Below are positions 51,763 to 60,763 of a stretch of 64,000 nt of DNA, piece after piece. Numbering within the stretch: position 1 is the first letter of the stretch; each line of letters starts with the position of its first letter. The notes under the pieces were generated by a model that was not told the origin of the DNA, did no database searches, and saw only the letters and a program-made list of their open reading frames with translations. The DNA is from Actinomycetota bacterium. GTDB taxonomy: Bacteria; Actinomycetota; Thermoleophilia; Solirubrobacterales; 70-9. The stretch lies in assembly GCA_018268415.1 (NCBI GenBank), contig JAFDWO010000008.1, forward strand, positions 21,831-85,830. Reading direction: 5' to 3'. Made by a program: the position numbers and the translations under genes.

Positions 51763-52236
51763 GTCCGTGAGCGTTGGACAACACGGGAGGGAGCGTGGAG
51801 TTCCCGACGTCTTCGTGACGGGGTCTCGGATCGGTGAGGGATCCGGTCACACTCGTGACCTTCCTGACGTCCTCGTGACGAAGTCCCTCTCTCGTCACAC
51901 CCCCGGGCCCCGAGACGCCGGGATCGGGGGTCCGTGGGACGCGCGTCGAGTTTTGGTTGCTGAGCAACCGAAACCAAACACGGAGATCCTTGAGTAATGA
52001 CGAAGGGCGACGGCCGCATCCCTTGTCGCCATGGGCGACAGCTCGAGGGGGCTGGGGCCCTTCCGCCATGGGCGACAGCCTTGAAGGCCGCATGCCTTTC
52101 CCCTACGGGCGACAGCTGTGAAAGGCCCATCCTTTCCGGGCGACAGCTTCCCGAGGCCGCATCCTTTCCGGGGCGTGGGCCTCGTCCCTTTCCGAACCCA
52201 ACTCACATCGCGGGACGAAGGCGCGATCGCCTTGGG

Positions 52237-53421
52237 TCATCGGCCGCCGAGGCGCTCGCCGCTCTCGGGGTCGAAGAGGTGAAGCTTTGCGGTGTCGGCC
52301 CAGAGTTGGGCCTTTTGGTGCCGGCGGACTTTGCTGGTCGGCTCCAGGCGGGCAACGATCTGCTCGTGGCCCTCACGGCGCCCGGCGGCGCCGGTCTCGG
52401 CGAGGCGCTCGCCGACGAGGTCGGCCAGCTGGTCGGACTGGACACCTTCGGACTCGATGTGGAAGTAGGCGTAGAGGTCGGAGCCGAGCGACTCGACTAG
52501 GTCGATGTCGGCCTCGAAGAGGACCCCGCGTTCGGCTTTGGTGGCGTCGGGGACGATCGCCGAGTCCTCGAAGTTCTCCGGCCGGATGCCGGCGACGACC
52601 TTGCCTTGGATGGGGAGCTCCAGGCCGTCGACGTGGGCAGGGTCGACCTCGCCGATCGGGAGGCGGATCTTGCCGTCGATGATCTCCGCGGCCATGAAGT
52701 TCATCGCCGGCGAGCCGATGAAGCCCGCGACGAAGAGGTTGCGCGGCCGCGCGTAAAGCTCTTCCGGCGAGCCGACCTGCTGGAGGATGCCCGCGCGCAT
52801 GACCGCGACACGATCGCCGAGCGTCATCGCCTCGGTCTGGTCGTGGGTGACATAGATCATCGTCGTCCCCAGGTCCGACTGCAGGCGGGCGACCTCGGTC
52901 CGCATCTGCACGCGCAGCTTCGCGTCGAGGTTGGAGAGCGGCTCGTCCATCAGGAACGCCTTCGGGTCGCGGACGATCGCCCGCCCCATCGCCACCCGCT
53001 GGCGCTGGCCGCCGGAGAGGTTGGCCGGTTTGCGGTCGAGGTGCTGCACCAGGTCGAGTTTCTCCGCCGCCTCCTCGACCTTGCGGTCGATCTCCGCCTT
53101 GTCGACCTTGGCGAGGGAGAGCGCGAAGCCCATGTTCTCGCGCACGGTCATGTGCGGGTAAAGGGCGTAGTTCTGAAAGACCATCGCGATGTCGCGATCT
53201 TTCGGTGAGCGATCGTTGACGACTTCGCCGTCGATCTTCAACTCGCCGCTGGAGATGTCCTCGAGCCCCGCGATCATTCGCAAAGCCGTCGACTTGCCGC
53301 AGCCGGATGGCCCGACGAGGATCACGAACTCGCCGTCGGCGACGTCCAGGTTCAGATCCTTCACGGCTTCATAGCCGTCGTCGAACACCTTGGTGACTCC
53401 CTCGAGGACTATCTCTGACAT
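52237..53421 (-). CDS. Sugar-type ABC transporter ATP-binding protein (MsmK/UgpC type)
   Basis: A 394-residue protein. Walker A is GPSGCGKSTALRMIAG, the signature is LSGGQRQRVAMGRAIV, Walker B is KAFLMDEPLSNLDAKLR and the switch His is in YVTHDQTEAMTLGDRVAVMR. After about residue 235 come the TOBE-type domains (VAGIRPENFEDSAIV) typical of MalK/UgpC ATPases. It energises uptake of oligosaccharides or glycerol-phosphate-like solutes with the two permeases upstream. It is the last gene of the operon, 13 bp after the second permease. Unlike the other three genes it uses mostly GAG for Glu. Confidence 0.93.
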   Translation of the reverse strand: MSEIVLEGVTKVFDDGYEAVKDLNLDVADGEFVILVGPSGCGKSTALRMIAGLEDISSGELKIDGEVVNDRSPKDRDIAMVFQNYALYPHMTVRENMGFALSLAKVDKAEIDRKVEEAAEKLDLVQHLDRKPANLSGGQRQRVAMGRAIVRDPKAFLMDEPLSNLDAKLRVQMRTEVARLQSDLGTTMIYVTHDQTEAMTLGDRVAVMRAGILQQVGSPEELYARPRNLFVAGFIGSPAMNFMAAEIIDGKIRLPIGEVDPAHVDGLELPIQGKVVAGIRPENFEDSAIVPDATKAERGVLFEADIDLVESLGSDLYAYFHIESEGVQSDQLADLVGERLAETGAAGRREGHEQIVARLEPTSKVRRHQKAQLWADTAKLHLFDPESGERLGGR

Positions 53422-53434
53422 TTGCGTTTAGCTC

Positions 53435-54277
53435 CTATCCCTTGACGGCGCCGGCGGTGAGCCCCGACACGATTCGGCGCTGGAAGATGAGGACGAAGAC
53501 GATGATCGGGATCGTCACCACGATCGCCGCCGCGGCGATCGAGCCCGTCGGTTCGGTGAAGGTCGATTCGCCGGTGAAGAAGGCCAGCGCCGCGGGCACC
53601 GTGCGCGAGTTGTCCGACGAGGTCAGCGAGATCGCGTAGACGAAGTCGTTCCAGCAGAAGATGAAGACGAGGATCGCGGCGGTGAAGACACCAGGCGCGG
53701 CGAGCGGCAGGATCACTTTGCGGAACGCCTGCCACGGAGTGGCGCCGTCGACCTGCGCCGCCTGCTCGAGGTCCCAGGGGATCTCGCGGAAGAACGCCAC
53801 CAACACGTACACCGCCAGCGGCAGCGAGAAGGTGAGGTAGGGGATGATCAGACCCAGGTAGGTGTCGTAGATGCCGAACGCCCGCCACATGTCGAACAGC
53901 GGGCCGACGGTGGAGATCGGCGGGAACATCGCGATCGCCAGCGCTCCGGCAAGGATGATTCGCTTGCCGGGAAATTCGAGCCGCGCGATCGCATAAGCGG
54001 TGAACGAGGCGAGCACGATCGCGATCACGGTGGTGATCAGCGCGATCGCGATCGAGTTGACCAGGGGGTGCAGGAACGGGCTGGCGCTCCAGCCGCCTTC
54101 GAACAGCGACTTGTAGTTTTCGAGCGAGAAGGTGGACGGGATGATGCGCCCATCGGCGACCTCGCTCGCCGGTTTCAGCGAGATCGACAGCAGCCACAGC
54201 ACCGGCACCAAGGCGAAGATCAGCACCAACGCGATCGCGATCGTCCACAGTGAGTACTCGCGGGCTCCGACCTTCAT
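53435..54277 (-). CDS. Carbohydrate ABC transporter permease, MalG type
   Basis: A 280-residue protein. It has six hydrophobic helices, starting with [20 protein letters not shown]. The EAA loop is [20 protein letters not shown], followed by [19 protein letters not shown], as in CUT1 permeases. A periplasmic P-loop-like region of about 60 residues after helix 1 is as in MalG. It pairs with the MalF-type permease, whose stop lies 5 bp upstream. With the binding protein and ATPase this makes a complete importer. Confidence 0.92.
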   Translation of the reverse strand: MKVGAREYSLWTIAIALVLIFALVPVLWLLSISLKPASEVADGRIIPSTFSLENYKSLFEGGWSASPFLHPLVNSIAIALITTVIAIVLASFTAYAIARLEFPGKRIILAGALAIAMFPPISTVGPLFDMWRAFGIYDTYLGLIIPYLTFSLPLAVYVLVAFFREIPWDLEQAAQVDGATPWQAFRKVILPLAAPGVFTAAILVFIFCWNDFVYAISLTSSDNSRTVPAALAFFTGESTFTEPTGSIAAAAIVVTIPIIVFVLIFQRRIVSGLTAGAVKG

Positions 54278-54282
54278 CTCGC

Positions 54283-55167
54283 TCAGCCTCCCGGGCGCCC
54301 TTCCTCGACCTTCACGCCAAACCCTTTGATGAAGACGAAGGCGATCAGCACCACGCCGACGAAGATCAACACCGAGATCGCCGAGCCGAGCCCCAGGTTC
54401 AGGCGGTTGATCAGCTGGTTGAAGCCGAGGATCGACACCGATTCGGTGTTCTGCGCACCTCGGGTCATGATGAAGATCGAGTCGAAGACGCGGGACGCCT
54501 CGAGGGTGCGGAACAGCACCGCAACGAGGATCGCCGGCTTCATCAGCGGCAGGGTGATCTTCACGAACCGCTGCCAGGCGGAGGCACCGTCGACCCGCGC
54601 CGCCTCGTAGAGCTCGTCGGGAATCGTCACCAGGCCTGCCAGCAGGAGCAGTGCCATGAACGGCGTCGTTTTCCAGATCTCGGCCATGATGATCACGGCG
54701 AGCGAGCTGATGTGGCCGCCGAACCAGTTTTTTTCGTCGGCGATCAGCGGCAGGTTGTCGACGAATCCCGTTTCACTCGCAAAGGCGAACTGCCAGGCGA
54801 AGGCGGCGACCACCGTGATGATCCCGTACGGGATCAGGACGACGGTGCGGACGGCGCCGCGCCCGAAGATCGCCCGGTGCATGACCAGCGCGATCAGCAT
54901 CCCCAGGACCAGCTCGATCGCCACCGAGATCACCATGATCACCACGGTGTTCCAGACGTCGAGCCACCACAGTTCGGCGCTCAGCACCGTGCCGTAGTTG
55001 GCGAGGCCGATGAATTCGGTCTGTTCGGGGAAGCGCAGGTCGAGCTTCTGCAGCGAGAGGACGAAGGCGTAGAGGATCGGATAGGCGGTGACGGCGAGCA
55101 TCACGATCACCGCCGGCGCGCAGAGCAGCCAGGCGAGCTTGCGTTCCGATTTGGTTCGCGAGCTCAC
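54283..55167 (-). CDS. Carbohydrate ABC transporter permease, MalF type
   Basis: 294 residues from a GTG overlapping the binding-protein stop. Helix 1 is [20 protein letters not shown]. Six helices are visible. The EAA loop is [20 protein letters not shown], followed by [20 protein letters not shown]. The short N-terminus and lack of a large periplasmic domain are typical of actinobacterial SugA/ThuF-like permeases, so trehalose or another disaccharide is a reasonable guess, though not shown. Confidence 0.92.
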   Translation of the reverse strand: MSSRTKSERKLAWLLCAPAVIVMLAVTAYPILYAFVLSLQKLDLRFPEQTEFIGLANYGTVLSAELWWLDVWNTVVIMVISVAIELVLGMLIALVMHRAIFGRGAVRTVVLIPYGIITVVAAFAWQFAFASETGFVDNLPLIADEKNWFGGHISSLAVIIMAEIWKTTPFMALLLLAGLVTIPDELYEAARVDGASAWQRFVKITLPLMKPAILVAVLFRTLEASRVFDSIFIMTRGAQNTESVSILGFNQLINRLNLGLGSAISVLIFVGVVLIAFVFIKGFGVKVEEGRPGG

Positions 55168-56441
55168 AGCAGTCCTTCTCTCTTGACCGCCTGTTCGAGG
55201 TCTTCCTTCAGTTCGTCGTACTTACCTTCCACGCCTTCGGCCGGGATGCTTTCCGGCGGGTGCAGCGCGCGCTGGATCGCCGAGGTGACGTCCTGGTAGG
55301 CGGGCGTGACCGGCCGTGGTCCCGCCGCTTCGACCTCTTCGCGGACCAGGCCGGCGAAGCCCGGAAATGCCTTTCCCACCACCGGGTTCGTGTAGAGGTT
55401 CTCGTGGGACGGCGGCAGGCCGTCGAGTTCGACCGCGGTCAGCTCGCTCTCTTCTCCGGACAGGCAGAGGGCCGCTTCGAAGGCCTGTTGCTGGTGGCCG
55501 GAATAGGCGCTGACCGCGAGGTTGAAGCCGCCGAGCGGCGGTTTGGCCGGGTTCGAGTTGACCCTCGGGAACGGCGCCGCGCCCATGTTTTCGTTGATTT
55601 CGGGGGCGTTTTCCTTGGCGCTGGCGAAGGCGAAGGTGTAGTTGGTCATGAAGGCTGCTTTGCCGGCCTCGAAGGCGAGCCGGGCGCTGTCCTCGTTGGA
55701 GGTGGGGAGTTCCGGCGACGCGGCGGAGGAGTGGGCGAGCCGCCCGATCACCTCCAGCGCTTCTTCGGTGGGCCTCTGTTCGAGCTCGACTTCTTCGGGA
55801 CCGGACAGGATCGAGGTCCCGGCACTTTCGATCAGCGCGTTCACCCACACCGTGTAGCCCTCGTAGCGTTCGGCCTGGACCTGGATCTGACCAGCTTCCG
55901 GCAGTTCTTCGGCCACCTTGATCATCTGGTCCCAGGTTTCCGGCGGTTTCGGCACCAGGTCTTTGCGGTACCAGAGGACCTGCGTGTTGGTGTTGAACGG
56001 CGACGCGTACAGTTCGCCTTCGAAGCTGGCGGTCTTCAGCACGCTCGGGAAGACGTTCTTCGACGCTTCCACCTTCTGCCTGCCGGTCCAGGGCGCGATC
56101 CAGCCCGCGTTGGCGAATTCGCTGGTCAGGATGACATCGAGGCCGATGATGTCGATCGAGGAGTCCTTCGCGCCGAGGCGTCGCACGAGCTGTTCCCGGG
56201 CCTGGCTGGCGTCGTTCGGCAGCAGTTCGGGCTTGATCGAGTACTTGCCGTGCGCTTCCTGGGTGCAGCGTTCGGCGGTCGCTTCGATCGTGCCGCCGGG
56301 CTGGATCGCGACGAAGAAGGTGAGTTGGGGAGGGCCGGAGCTGGACCCTCCACAGGCGCTCAACACGACCCCCGCCAGCGCCGACGCCAGCAAGACCGCT
56401 AGTGCCTGCTTCGCCCGGTGGGTTTCAAGTCGGTCTCCCAT
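55164..56441 (-). CDS. Extracellular sugar-binding lipoprotein of an ABC importer (SBP_bac_1)
   Basis: A 425-residue protein. The signal is KQALAVLLASALAGVVLSAC with lipobox VLSAC. Family 1 marks are REQLVRRLGAKDSSIDIIGL, LTSEFANAGWIAPW, YASPFNTNTQVLWYRKDLVP and, further on, AGKAAFMTNYTFAFASAKEN and LGGFNLAVSAYSGHQQQAFE. The architecture and operon order (binding protein, two permeases, ATPase) are those of trehalose/maltose-type LpqY-SugABC systems. Substrate specificity cannot be read from sequence. It is the first gene of the operon. Confidence 0.92.
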   Translation of the reverse strand: MGDRLETHRAKQALAVLLASALAGVVLSACGGSSSGPPQLTFFVAIQPGGTIEATAERCTQEAHGKYSIKPELLPNDASQAREQLVRRLGAKDSSIDIIGLDVILTSEFANAGWIAPWTGRQKVEASKNVFPSVLKTASFEGELYASPFNTNTQVLWYRKDLVPKPPETWDQMIKVAEELPEAGQIQVQAERYEGYTVWVNALIESAGTSILSGPEEVELEQRPTEEALEVIGRLAHSSAASPELPTSNEDSARLAFEAGKAAFMTNYTFAFASAKENAPEINENMGAAPFPRVNSNPAKPPLGGFNLAVSAYSGHQQQAFEAALCLSGEESELTAVELDGLPPSHENLYTNPVVGKAFPGFAGLVREEVEAAGPRPVTPAYQDVTSAIQRALHPPESIPAEGVEGKYDELKEDLEQAVKREGLL

Positions 56442-56511
56442 AGACGGACACCCGGCCCTGGGACAGGGTCCGTCTCCTGAGGTGCCCGCCCCGGCGCGGG
56501 CTTAAACGTGA

Positions 56512-57549
56512 CTATTGGTGCTTGTGCTTGGGCGCCGTGGTCTTTGCCGGTTTTTTGTGGCGGGGCTGCCTGTGGAGCGCCGGTGCCTTTTGTCCGCGCA
56601 GCTTCAGCTTGCTCGTCGCGGTGCTCTGCGTGCCGGTCAGGTTGGTGGCGCTCGCTGCGACCGTCACCGTCAGGGACTTCTTCGTCGTCAGCGCCTTCAG
56701 CGTTTTCAGCACCGGCTTGGTGAAGGCGAGGTTGAAGCGGGCGAGGGTCCCCGGCGCGACCGTCTGGGCCCGTGACCTCAGGGTCGTCGTCTTGTCTTTG
56801 CCGAGCTTGACCGTGCCGGTGACCGCGACCGGCGCCGAGAGGCTGATGGCGACGTAGACGGTCACCGCCTTGGGGTGCGACATCGACAGCGAGCTGACCG
56901 TCACCACCGGGCAGGCGGTCTGGTAGGCGGCGCTCTGCGGGCACTGGTCCTGCGTTTCGTCGCCATAACCATCGCCGTCGACGTCCGGCTCGATCCGTGC
57001 CACCACCGGCACCTGCAGGGATTTCGCGAACTGCACCTTGAAGGTCGAGCCGACCGGGGTACCCCCGATCGTGTAACCGAAGGTGTCGGCTTCGTTTTTC
57101 GTTTCGCAGAAGAGGGCGTAGGGATTCCCGGCAAGGCCGAGGTAATCGCCCGCCTGGACCGGTACGCGCGAGAGGTAGGTGTTCGTGCCGCTCAGGTTCA
57201 GTGGCCCGCCCGAGGCTTCGGCGACGACGTTGAACGATTCCGGGCTTTCCCTCCGCAGCACGAGGAGCCGCGGCTGAAAGATGCGTGGGAATTCACCCGC
57301 GAACCCCGCTTCCAGTTTGGCTTCCTGGCTGCTGTTCACCTTCCATTCGGTGATCACTCCGGAGACCGGTGCGGTGACCGGCAGGGGGCTGTCGGGGGAG
57401 TGGCCGGTCGAGATCCAGACGGCCCCTTCTTTGGAGCCGTTGGCGACGCAGCCGCTGCCGAATTCCGTGGCGGCCGAGGCCGAGCCGGCTCCGATGAAGG
57501 TAGCCACGGTGACCGCGAGCGCGACCGCGACCGACAGGCGCTTCCTCAT
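56512..57549 (-). CDS. Exported protein with C-terminal Ig-like domain and His/Lys-rich tail
   Basis: 345 residues from the ATG at 57549, preceded by a perfect GGAGGAG. The signal peptide is MRKRLSVAVALAVTVATFIG to GSASA-A. Residues about 40-200 form a beta-rich domain (AVWISTGHSPDSPLPVTAP, LVLRRESPESFNVVAEASGG). A thrombospondin type 3-like acidic motif, EPDVDGDGYGDETQDQCPQS, follows at about 195 and probably binds calcium. The C-terminal Ig-like domain (SMSHPKAVTVYVAISLSAPV) is followed by a basic tail KKPAKTTAPKHKHQ. It is a surface protein, of the same general type as the 12-20 kb proteins. Confidence 0.78.
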   Translation of the reverse strand: MRKRLSVAVALAVTVATFIGAGSASAATEFGSGCVANGSKEGAVWISTGHSPDSPLPVTAPVSGVITEWKVNSSQEAKLEAGFAGEFPRIFQPRLLVLRRESPESFNVVAEASGGPLNLSGTNTYLSRVPVQAGDYLGLAGNPYALFCETKNEADTFGYTIGGTPVGSTFKVQFAKSLQVPVVARIEPDVDGDGYGDETQDQCPQSAAYQTACPVVTVSSLSMSHPKAVTVYVAISLSAPVAVTGTVKLGKDKTTTLRSRAQTVAPGTLARFNLAFTKPVLKTLKALTTKKSLTVTVAASATNLTGTQSTATSKLKLRGQKAPALHRQPRHKKPAKTTAPKHKHQ

Positions 57550-57618
57550 GTGTCTCCTCCCGACGGGTAGGGGGCTCGTGTCCACCTTACGCCGGCCGGC
57601 CCGGATGAACGCCGCCGA

Positions 57619-59832
57619 TCAGGCGTCGGCCGGGGGCTCGGCCACGGATTCGGCCCGGGCATCGAGAGAGCGCCAGGCTTCGGTCGCGTCGAGGAGGCCG
57701 ACGACGAGGCTGCGGTCGCCGGCGGCGAGCTCGATCGTCGTCCCCCCGACCTCGCCGATCACGCGGGCGCCGAGGGCCTCCAGCTCGGCGCGGTCGCCGG
57801 AGAGGACGAAGCCCCCGGTCCCCTCGCCGAAGAGCGCCTCCTCGGGGGTGCACCCGCGCTCGCGCAGCTCCTGCAGGTCGGCGCGGCAGCCGAGGCCGGC
57901 GCCGATCGCGCACTCGGCGAGGGCGCAGGCAAGGCCGCCGTCGGAGACGTCGTGGGCGGAGGCGACGCGCCCGGCGCGGACCGCCTCGCGGACCGTCGCA
58001 CAGGCCGCCGCGACCGCGGCGACGTTCGGCTCCGGCAGCCCGGCCTCCAGCTCGCCGCGCTGCTTGGCGAGCTCGGAGCCGTGCAGGGTCGGCGCGAACG
58101 GGCCGAGCAGGCCGATCGCGTCGCCCTCCTTGGCGAACGAGGACGGCGCGGTGCGCGCCGGGTCGGGCAGCTCGCCGACCATCCCCACCACCGGGGTGGG
58201 GTAGATCGGCCCGTCCGGCCCCTCGTTGTAAAGGGAGACGTTGCCGCCGACCACGGGCACGCCGAGCTCCTCGCAGGCGGCGGCGAGGCCGCTGATCGCG
58301 CGGTCGAGCTGCCAGGCCGGGACCGGCTTCTCCGGGTTGCCGAAGTTCAGGCAGTTGGTCAGGCCGAGCGGTTCGGCGCCGACGCAGGCGAGGTTCTGGG
58401 CGCACTCGAGCACCGCCTCGACCGTCCCGTTGAAGGGCTCGCAGGCGACCTTGCGGCCGTTGCCGTCGATCGACACGGCGATCGCGTTGCCCGACTCGGG
58501 CAGCTGCAGGACCGCCGCGTCGGCGGCCTCCGGCCGGCGCACCGTCCGCGACCCGACGATCGAGTCGTACTGCTGGAAGATCCACTTCTTCGAGGCGATC
58601 GAAGGGGCCGCGAGGAGTGCAAGGAGCGTCGCCGCCGAGTCGGCGTCGGCCGCGAGCGTCGCCCGGTTGCCGTAGACCCAGGCGGCCGGTGCCGCGGGGG
58701 AGAGGTCGTACAGCGGGCAGCCGTCCACGAGCGCGTCGACCGGCATGTCGCCGACGACCTCGCCGGCCTTGAGGATGCGGATGTGCCCGGAGTCGGTGAC
58801 GACACCGATCTGCGCCGATCCCGTCTGCCACTTGTCGCAGATCGCGCGCACCTCGTCGACCCGGCTCGGCTCGACCACCGCCAGCATGCGCTCCTGCGAC
58901 TCGCTGACCATGATCTCGAAGGGCTCCATGTCGGCCTCGCGAAGCGGCACCGTGGCGACGTCGATGTCGATCCCGACCCCGCCCGCCGAGGCCATCTCGC
59001 CCGCCGAGGAGGTGAGCCCGGCGGCGCCGAGGTCCTGCAGCGAGACCAGCAGGCCCTTGGCCAGCAGCTCAAGGCAGCACTCGAGCACCTTCGACTCCTC
59101 GAAGGGGTCGCCGATCTGCACGGTCGGGCGCTTGGAGTCGTCGCCCTCCCCGAGCTCGGCCGAGGCCAGGACCGAGGCGCCGCCGATCCCGTCGCGCCCG
59201 GTCGAGGCGCCCATCAGCACCACCGCGTTGCCCACCCCGGCCGCGGCCGCCCGCACCATGTCCTCGGTCTTGGCGAAGCCGATGCACATCGCGTTGACCA
59301 GGCAGTTGTGCTCGTAGGGCTCCTCGAAGTAGACCTCGCCGCCGACCGTCGGCACGCCGATCGAGTTGCCGTAGTGGCCGATCCCGCGCACCGCGCCGTC
59401 GAGCAGGTGTCGCGAGCGGACCGAGTCGAGCTCGCCGAAGCGGAGGCTGTCGAGGACGGCGATCGGGCGGGCGCCGATCGCGAAGACGTCACGGAGGATC
59501 CCGCCGACCCCGGTGGCGGCTCCCTGGAACGGCTCGACCGCGCTCGGGTGGTTGTGGGACTCGACCTTGAAGGCGACCGCGTAGCCGGAGCCGACGTCGA
59601 CCGCGCCGGCGTTCTCGCCCGGCCCCATCACCACCCGCGGCCCCTCGGTCGGCAGGCGGCGGAGCAGCTTGCGCGAGTGCTTGTAGGCGCAGTGCTCGGA
59701 CCACAGCAGGCTGAACATCGCCAGCTCGACCGCGTTCGGCTCGCGCCCGAGCTTCTCCACGATCAGCGCGTACTCGGAGTCGGTGAGGCCGAGCTCGCGG
59801 TAACGGGGGACGTCGGTGCTCGCGTCGCTCAC
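57619..59832 (-). CDS. purL: Phosphoribosylformylglycinamidine synthase, PurL subunit
   Basis: 737 residues from a GTG overlapping the purQ stop by 4 nt. This is the short, Gram-positive/archaeal-type PurL that needs PurQ and PurS. Marks: RELGLTDSEYALIVEKLGRE, FSLLWSEHCAYKHSRKLL, GPGENAGAVDVGSGYAVAFK, ESHNHPSAVEPFQGAATGVG, then ASTGRDGIGGASVLASAELG and LVSLQDLGAAGLTSSAGEMA. The second ATP-binding half has CLNFGNPEKPVPAW and SAHDVSDGGLACALAECAI. It converts FGAR to FGAM with ammonia delivered by PurQ. It is the last gene of purC-purS-purQ-purL. Confidence 0.96.
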   Translation of the reverse strand: MSDASTDVPRYRELGLTDSEYALIVEKLGREPNAVELAMFSLLWSEHCAYKHSRKLLRRLPTEGPRVVMGPGENAGAVDVGSGYAVAFKVESHNHPSAVEPFQGAATGVGGILRDVFAIGARPIAVLDSLRFGELDSVRSRHLLDGAVRGIGHYGNSIGVPTVGGEVYFEEPYEHNCLVNAMCIGFAKTEDMVRAAAAGVGNAVVLMGASTGRDGIGGASVLASAELGEGDDSKRPTVQIGDPFEESKVLECCLELLAKGLLVSLQDLGAAGLTSSAGEMASAGGVGIDIDVATVPLREADMEPFEIMVSESQERMLAVVEPSRVDEVRAICDKWQTGSAQIGVVTDSGHIRILKAGEVVGDMPVDALVDGCPLYDLSPAAPAAWVYGNRATLAADADSAATLLALLAAPSIASKKWIFQQYDSIVGSRTVRRPEAADAAVLQLPESGNAIAVSIDGNGRKVACEPFNGTVEAVLECAQNLACVGAEPLGLTNCLNFGNPEKPVPAWQLDRAISGLAAACEELGVPVVGGNVSLYNEGPDGPIYPTPVVGMVGELPDPARTAPSSFAKEGDAIGLLGPFAPTLHGSELAKQRGELEAGLPEPNVAAVAAACATVREAVRAGRVASAHDVSDGGLACALAECAIGAGLGCRADLQELRERGCTPEEALFGEGTGGFVLSGDRAELEALGARVIGEVGGTTIELAAGDRSLVVGLLDATEAWRSLDARAESVAEPPADA

Positions 59833-60527
59833 CCGGCGAACCCTTCCAGCGCTTCGAAGACCTTGCGCCCGTCGGTCGACCCGGTGAGCGGATCGACCGC
59901 GTGCTCCGGGTGTGGCATCAGTCCCACGACATTGCCCCGCTCGTTCCGCACCCCGGCGATGTCCCGCACCGACCCGTTGGGGTTGTGACCGGCGGCGTAG
60001 CGGTAGGCGACCTGCCCCTTCGCTTCCAGCTCGTCGAGCACGTCATCCGGCGCGTAATACCGCCCTTCCCCGTGCTTGATCGGTATGGAAAGCGTCGCAC
60101 CCTCATGTTGATGGGCCGAAAACTCCACCCCTGCTTGAGTTTTCGGCCCATCAACATCTGAGGTGCGCGGAAGTGGGATGAGGTCGGCCTGCTTGCAGAT
60201 GAAGCGGAGCTCCTCGTTGCGGAGCAGCGCCCCGGGCAGCAGGCCCGCCTCGCAGAGGACCTGGAAGCCGTTGCAGATCCCCAGCACCGGACCCCCCGCC
60301 GCGGCCAGCTCGGCGACCGCCTCCATCGCCGGGGAGAAGCGCGCGATCGCGCCCGGCCGCAGGTAATCGCCGTAGGAGAAGCCGCCCGGGACGACGACGC
60401 CGCCGACGCCGCCGAGGTCGCGGTCTTCGTGCCAGATCAGCCGCGCCTCGCCGCCGACCACCTTGCACGCGTGCAAGGCGTCGCGCTCGTCGCAGGAACC
60501 GGGGAACTGGAGAACGCCCCAGATCAC
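59829..60527 (-). CDS. purQ: Phosphoribosylformylglycinamidine synthase glutaminase subunit, with in-frame palindrome
   Basis: 232 residues from a GTG overlapping the purS stop. The class I amidotransferase site is complete: nucleophile in GGPVLGICNGFQVLCEAGLL, His and Glu in MPHPEHAVDP. Before the conserved HGEGRYYA there is a stretch DVDGPKTQAGVEFSAHQ encoded by a palindrome with 21-bp perfect arms (60105-60157). Compared with Bacillus subtilis PurQ (from memory) the segment between ICK and HGEG is about 10 residues longer, and its usual T-x-[FW]-T motif is not recognisable. The frame is intact and the enzyme probably works. It is translationally coupled on both sides. Confidence 0.93.
   Translation of the reverse strand: MIWGVLQFPGSCDERDALHACKVVGGEARLIWHEDRDLGGVGGVVVPGGFSYGDYLRPGAIARFSPAMEAVAELAAAGGPVLGICNGFQVLCEAGLLPGALLRNEELRFICKQADLIPLPRTSDVDGPKTQAGVEFSAHQHEGATLSIPIKHGEGRYYAPDDVLDELEAKGQVAYRYAAGHNPNGSVRDIAGVRNERGNVVGLMPHPEHAVDPLTGSTDGRKVFEALEGFAG
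60105..60157. repeat. Palindrome with 21-bp perfect arms inside purQ
   Basis: Arms are 60105-60125 and 60137-60157 (ATGTTGATGGGCCGAAAAC is the start of the left arm) around an 11-nt loop. GC content is about 50 percent, below the gene average. It is translated in frame as part of PurQ. I found no second copy in the window. Confidence 0.85.
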
Positions 60528-60757
60528 AGGGGCTGGATCTCGTAGTCCTCGATCAAGGGGTTCGCGAGCAGCTTCTCGCAGAGCTCGGCGAGGCGCTCGG
60601 GGTCCTCGGCCTCGAGCTCGACCATACGCCCGACCCGCACGTGGCCGACGCCCTCGAAGCCGAGCGCCGGTAGCGCCCGCTCGACCGCCTTGCCCTGCGG
60701 GTCGAGGATCCCCTCCTTGGGCCGGATCAGGACCCGGGCCCTAGCCACGCGAGCCAC
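60524..60757 (-). CDS. purS: Phosphoribosylformylglycinamidine synthase, PurS subunit
   Basis: 77 residues from a GTG (a second in-frame GTG 9 nt downstream is possible). The PurS pattern is clear: RARVLIRPKEGILDPQGKAV, ERALPALGFEGVGHVRVGRM, then AELCEKLLANPLIEDYEIQ. PurS bridges PurL and PurQ in the FGAM synthase complex. It overlaps purQ by 4 nt (GTGA) and starts 6 bp after the purC stop, so it lies inside a tight operon. Confidence 0.95.
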   Translation of the reverse strand: MARVARARVLIRPKEGILDPQGKAVERALPALGFEGVGHVRVGRMVELEAEDPERLAELCEKLLANPLIEDYEIQPL

Positions 60758-60763
60758 CCCGCA

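Larger units (their letters stand above)
51071..52236. repeat. Mosaic palindromic spacer B
   Basis: About 1.17 kb without a credible gene. Module order matches spacer A: a longer tandem CCGTCCGAG array (about 51165-51454), the 58-nt hairpin (51455-51512), GTCGTGAGGAAGACGACACAG-type direct repeats (51513-51580), GGTCACGAAGATGCCGGGAAC (about 51637-51657), an 11-bp-stem hairpin (51684-51714), the 48-bp palindrome with two mismatches (51715-51762), GTTGGACAACACGGGAGG, reverse GTGACG units, the TTTTGGTTGC hairpin (51950-51974), CACGGAGATCCTTGAGTAATG, and GGGCGACAGC repeats (52045-52155). A and B diverge between the modules but not in them. Confidence 0.8.

Noticed and set aside
51997..52500. A plus-strand frame starting in the GGGCGACAGC repeats
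   Set aside because: It runs antisense into the ABC ATPase gene and its first part is repeat DNA.
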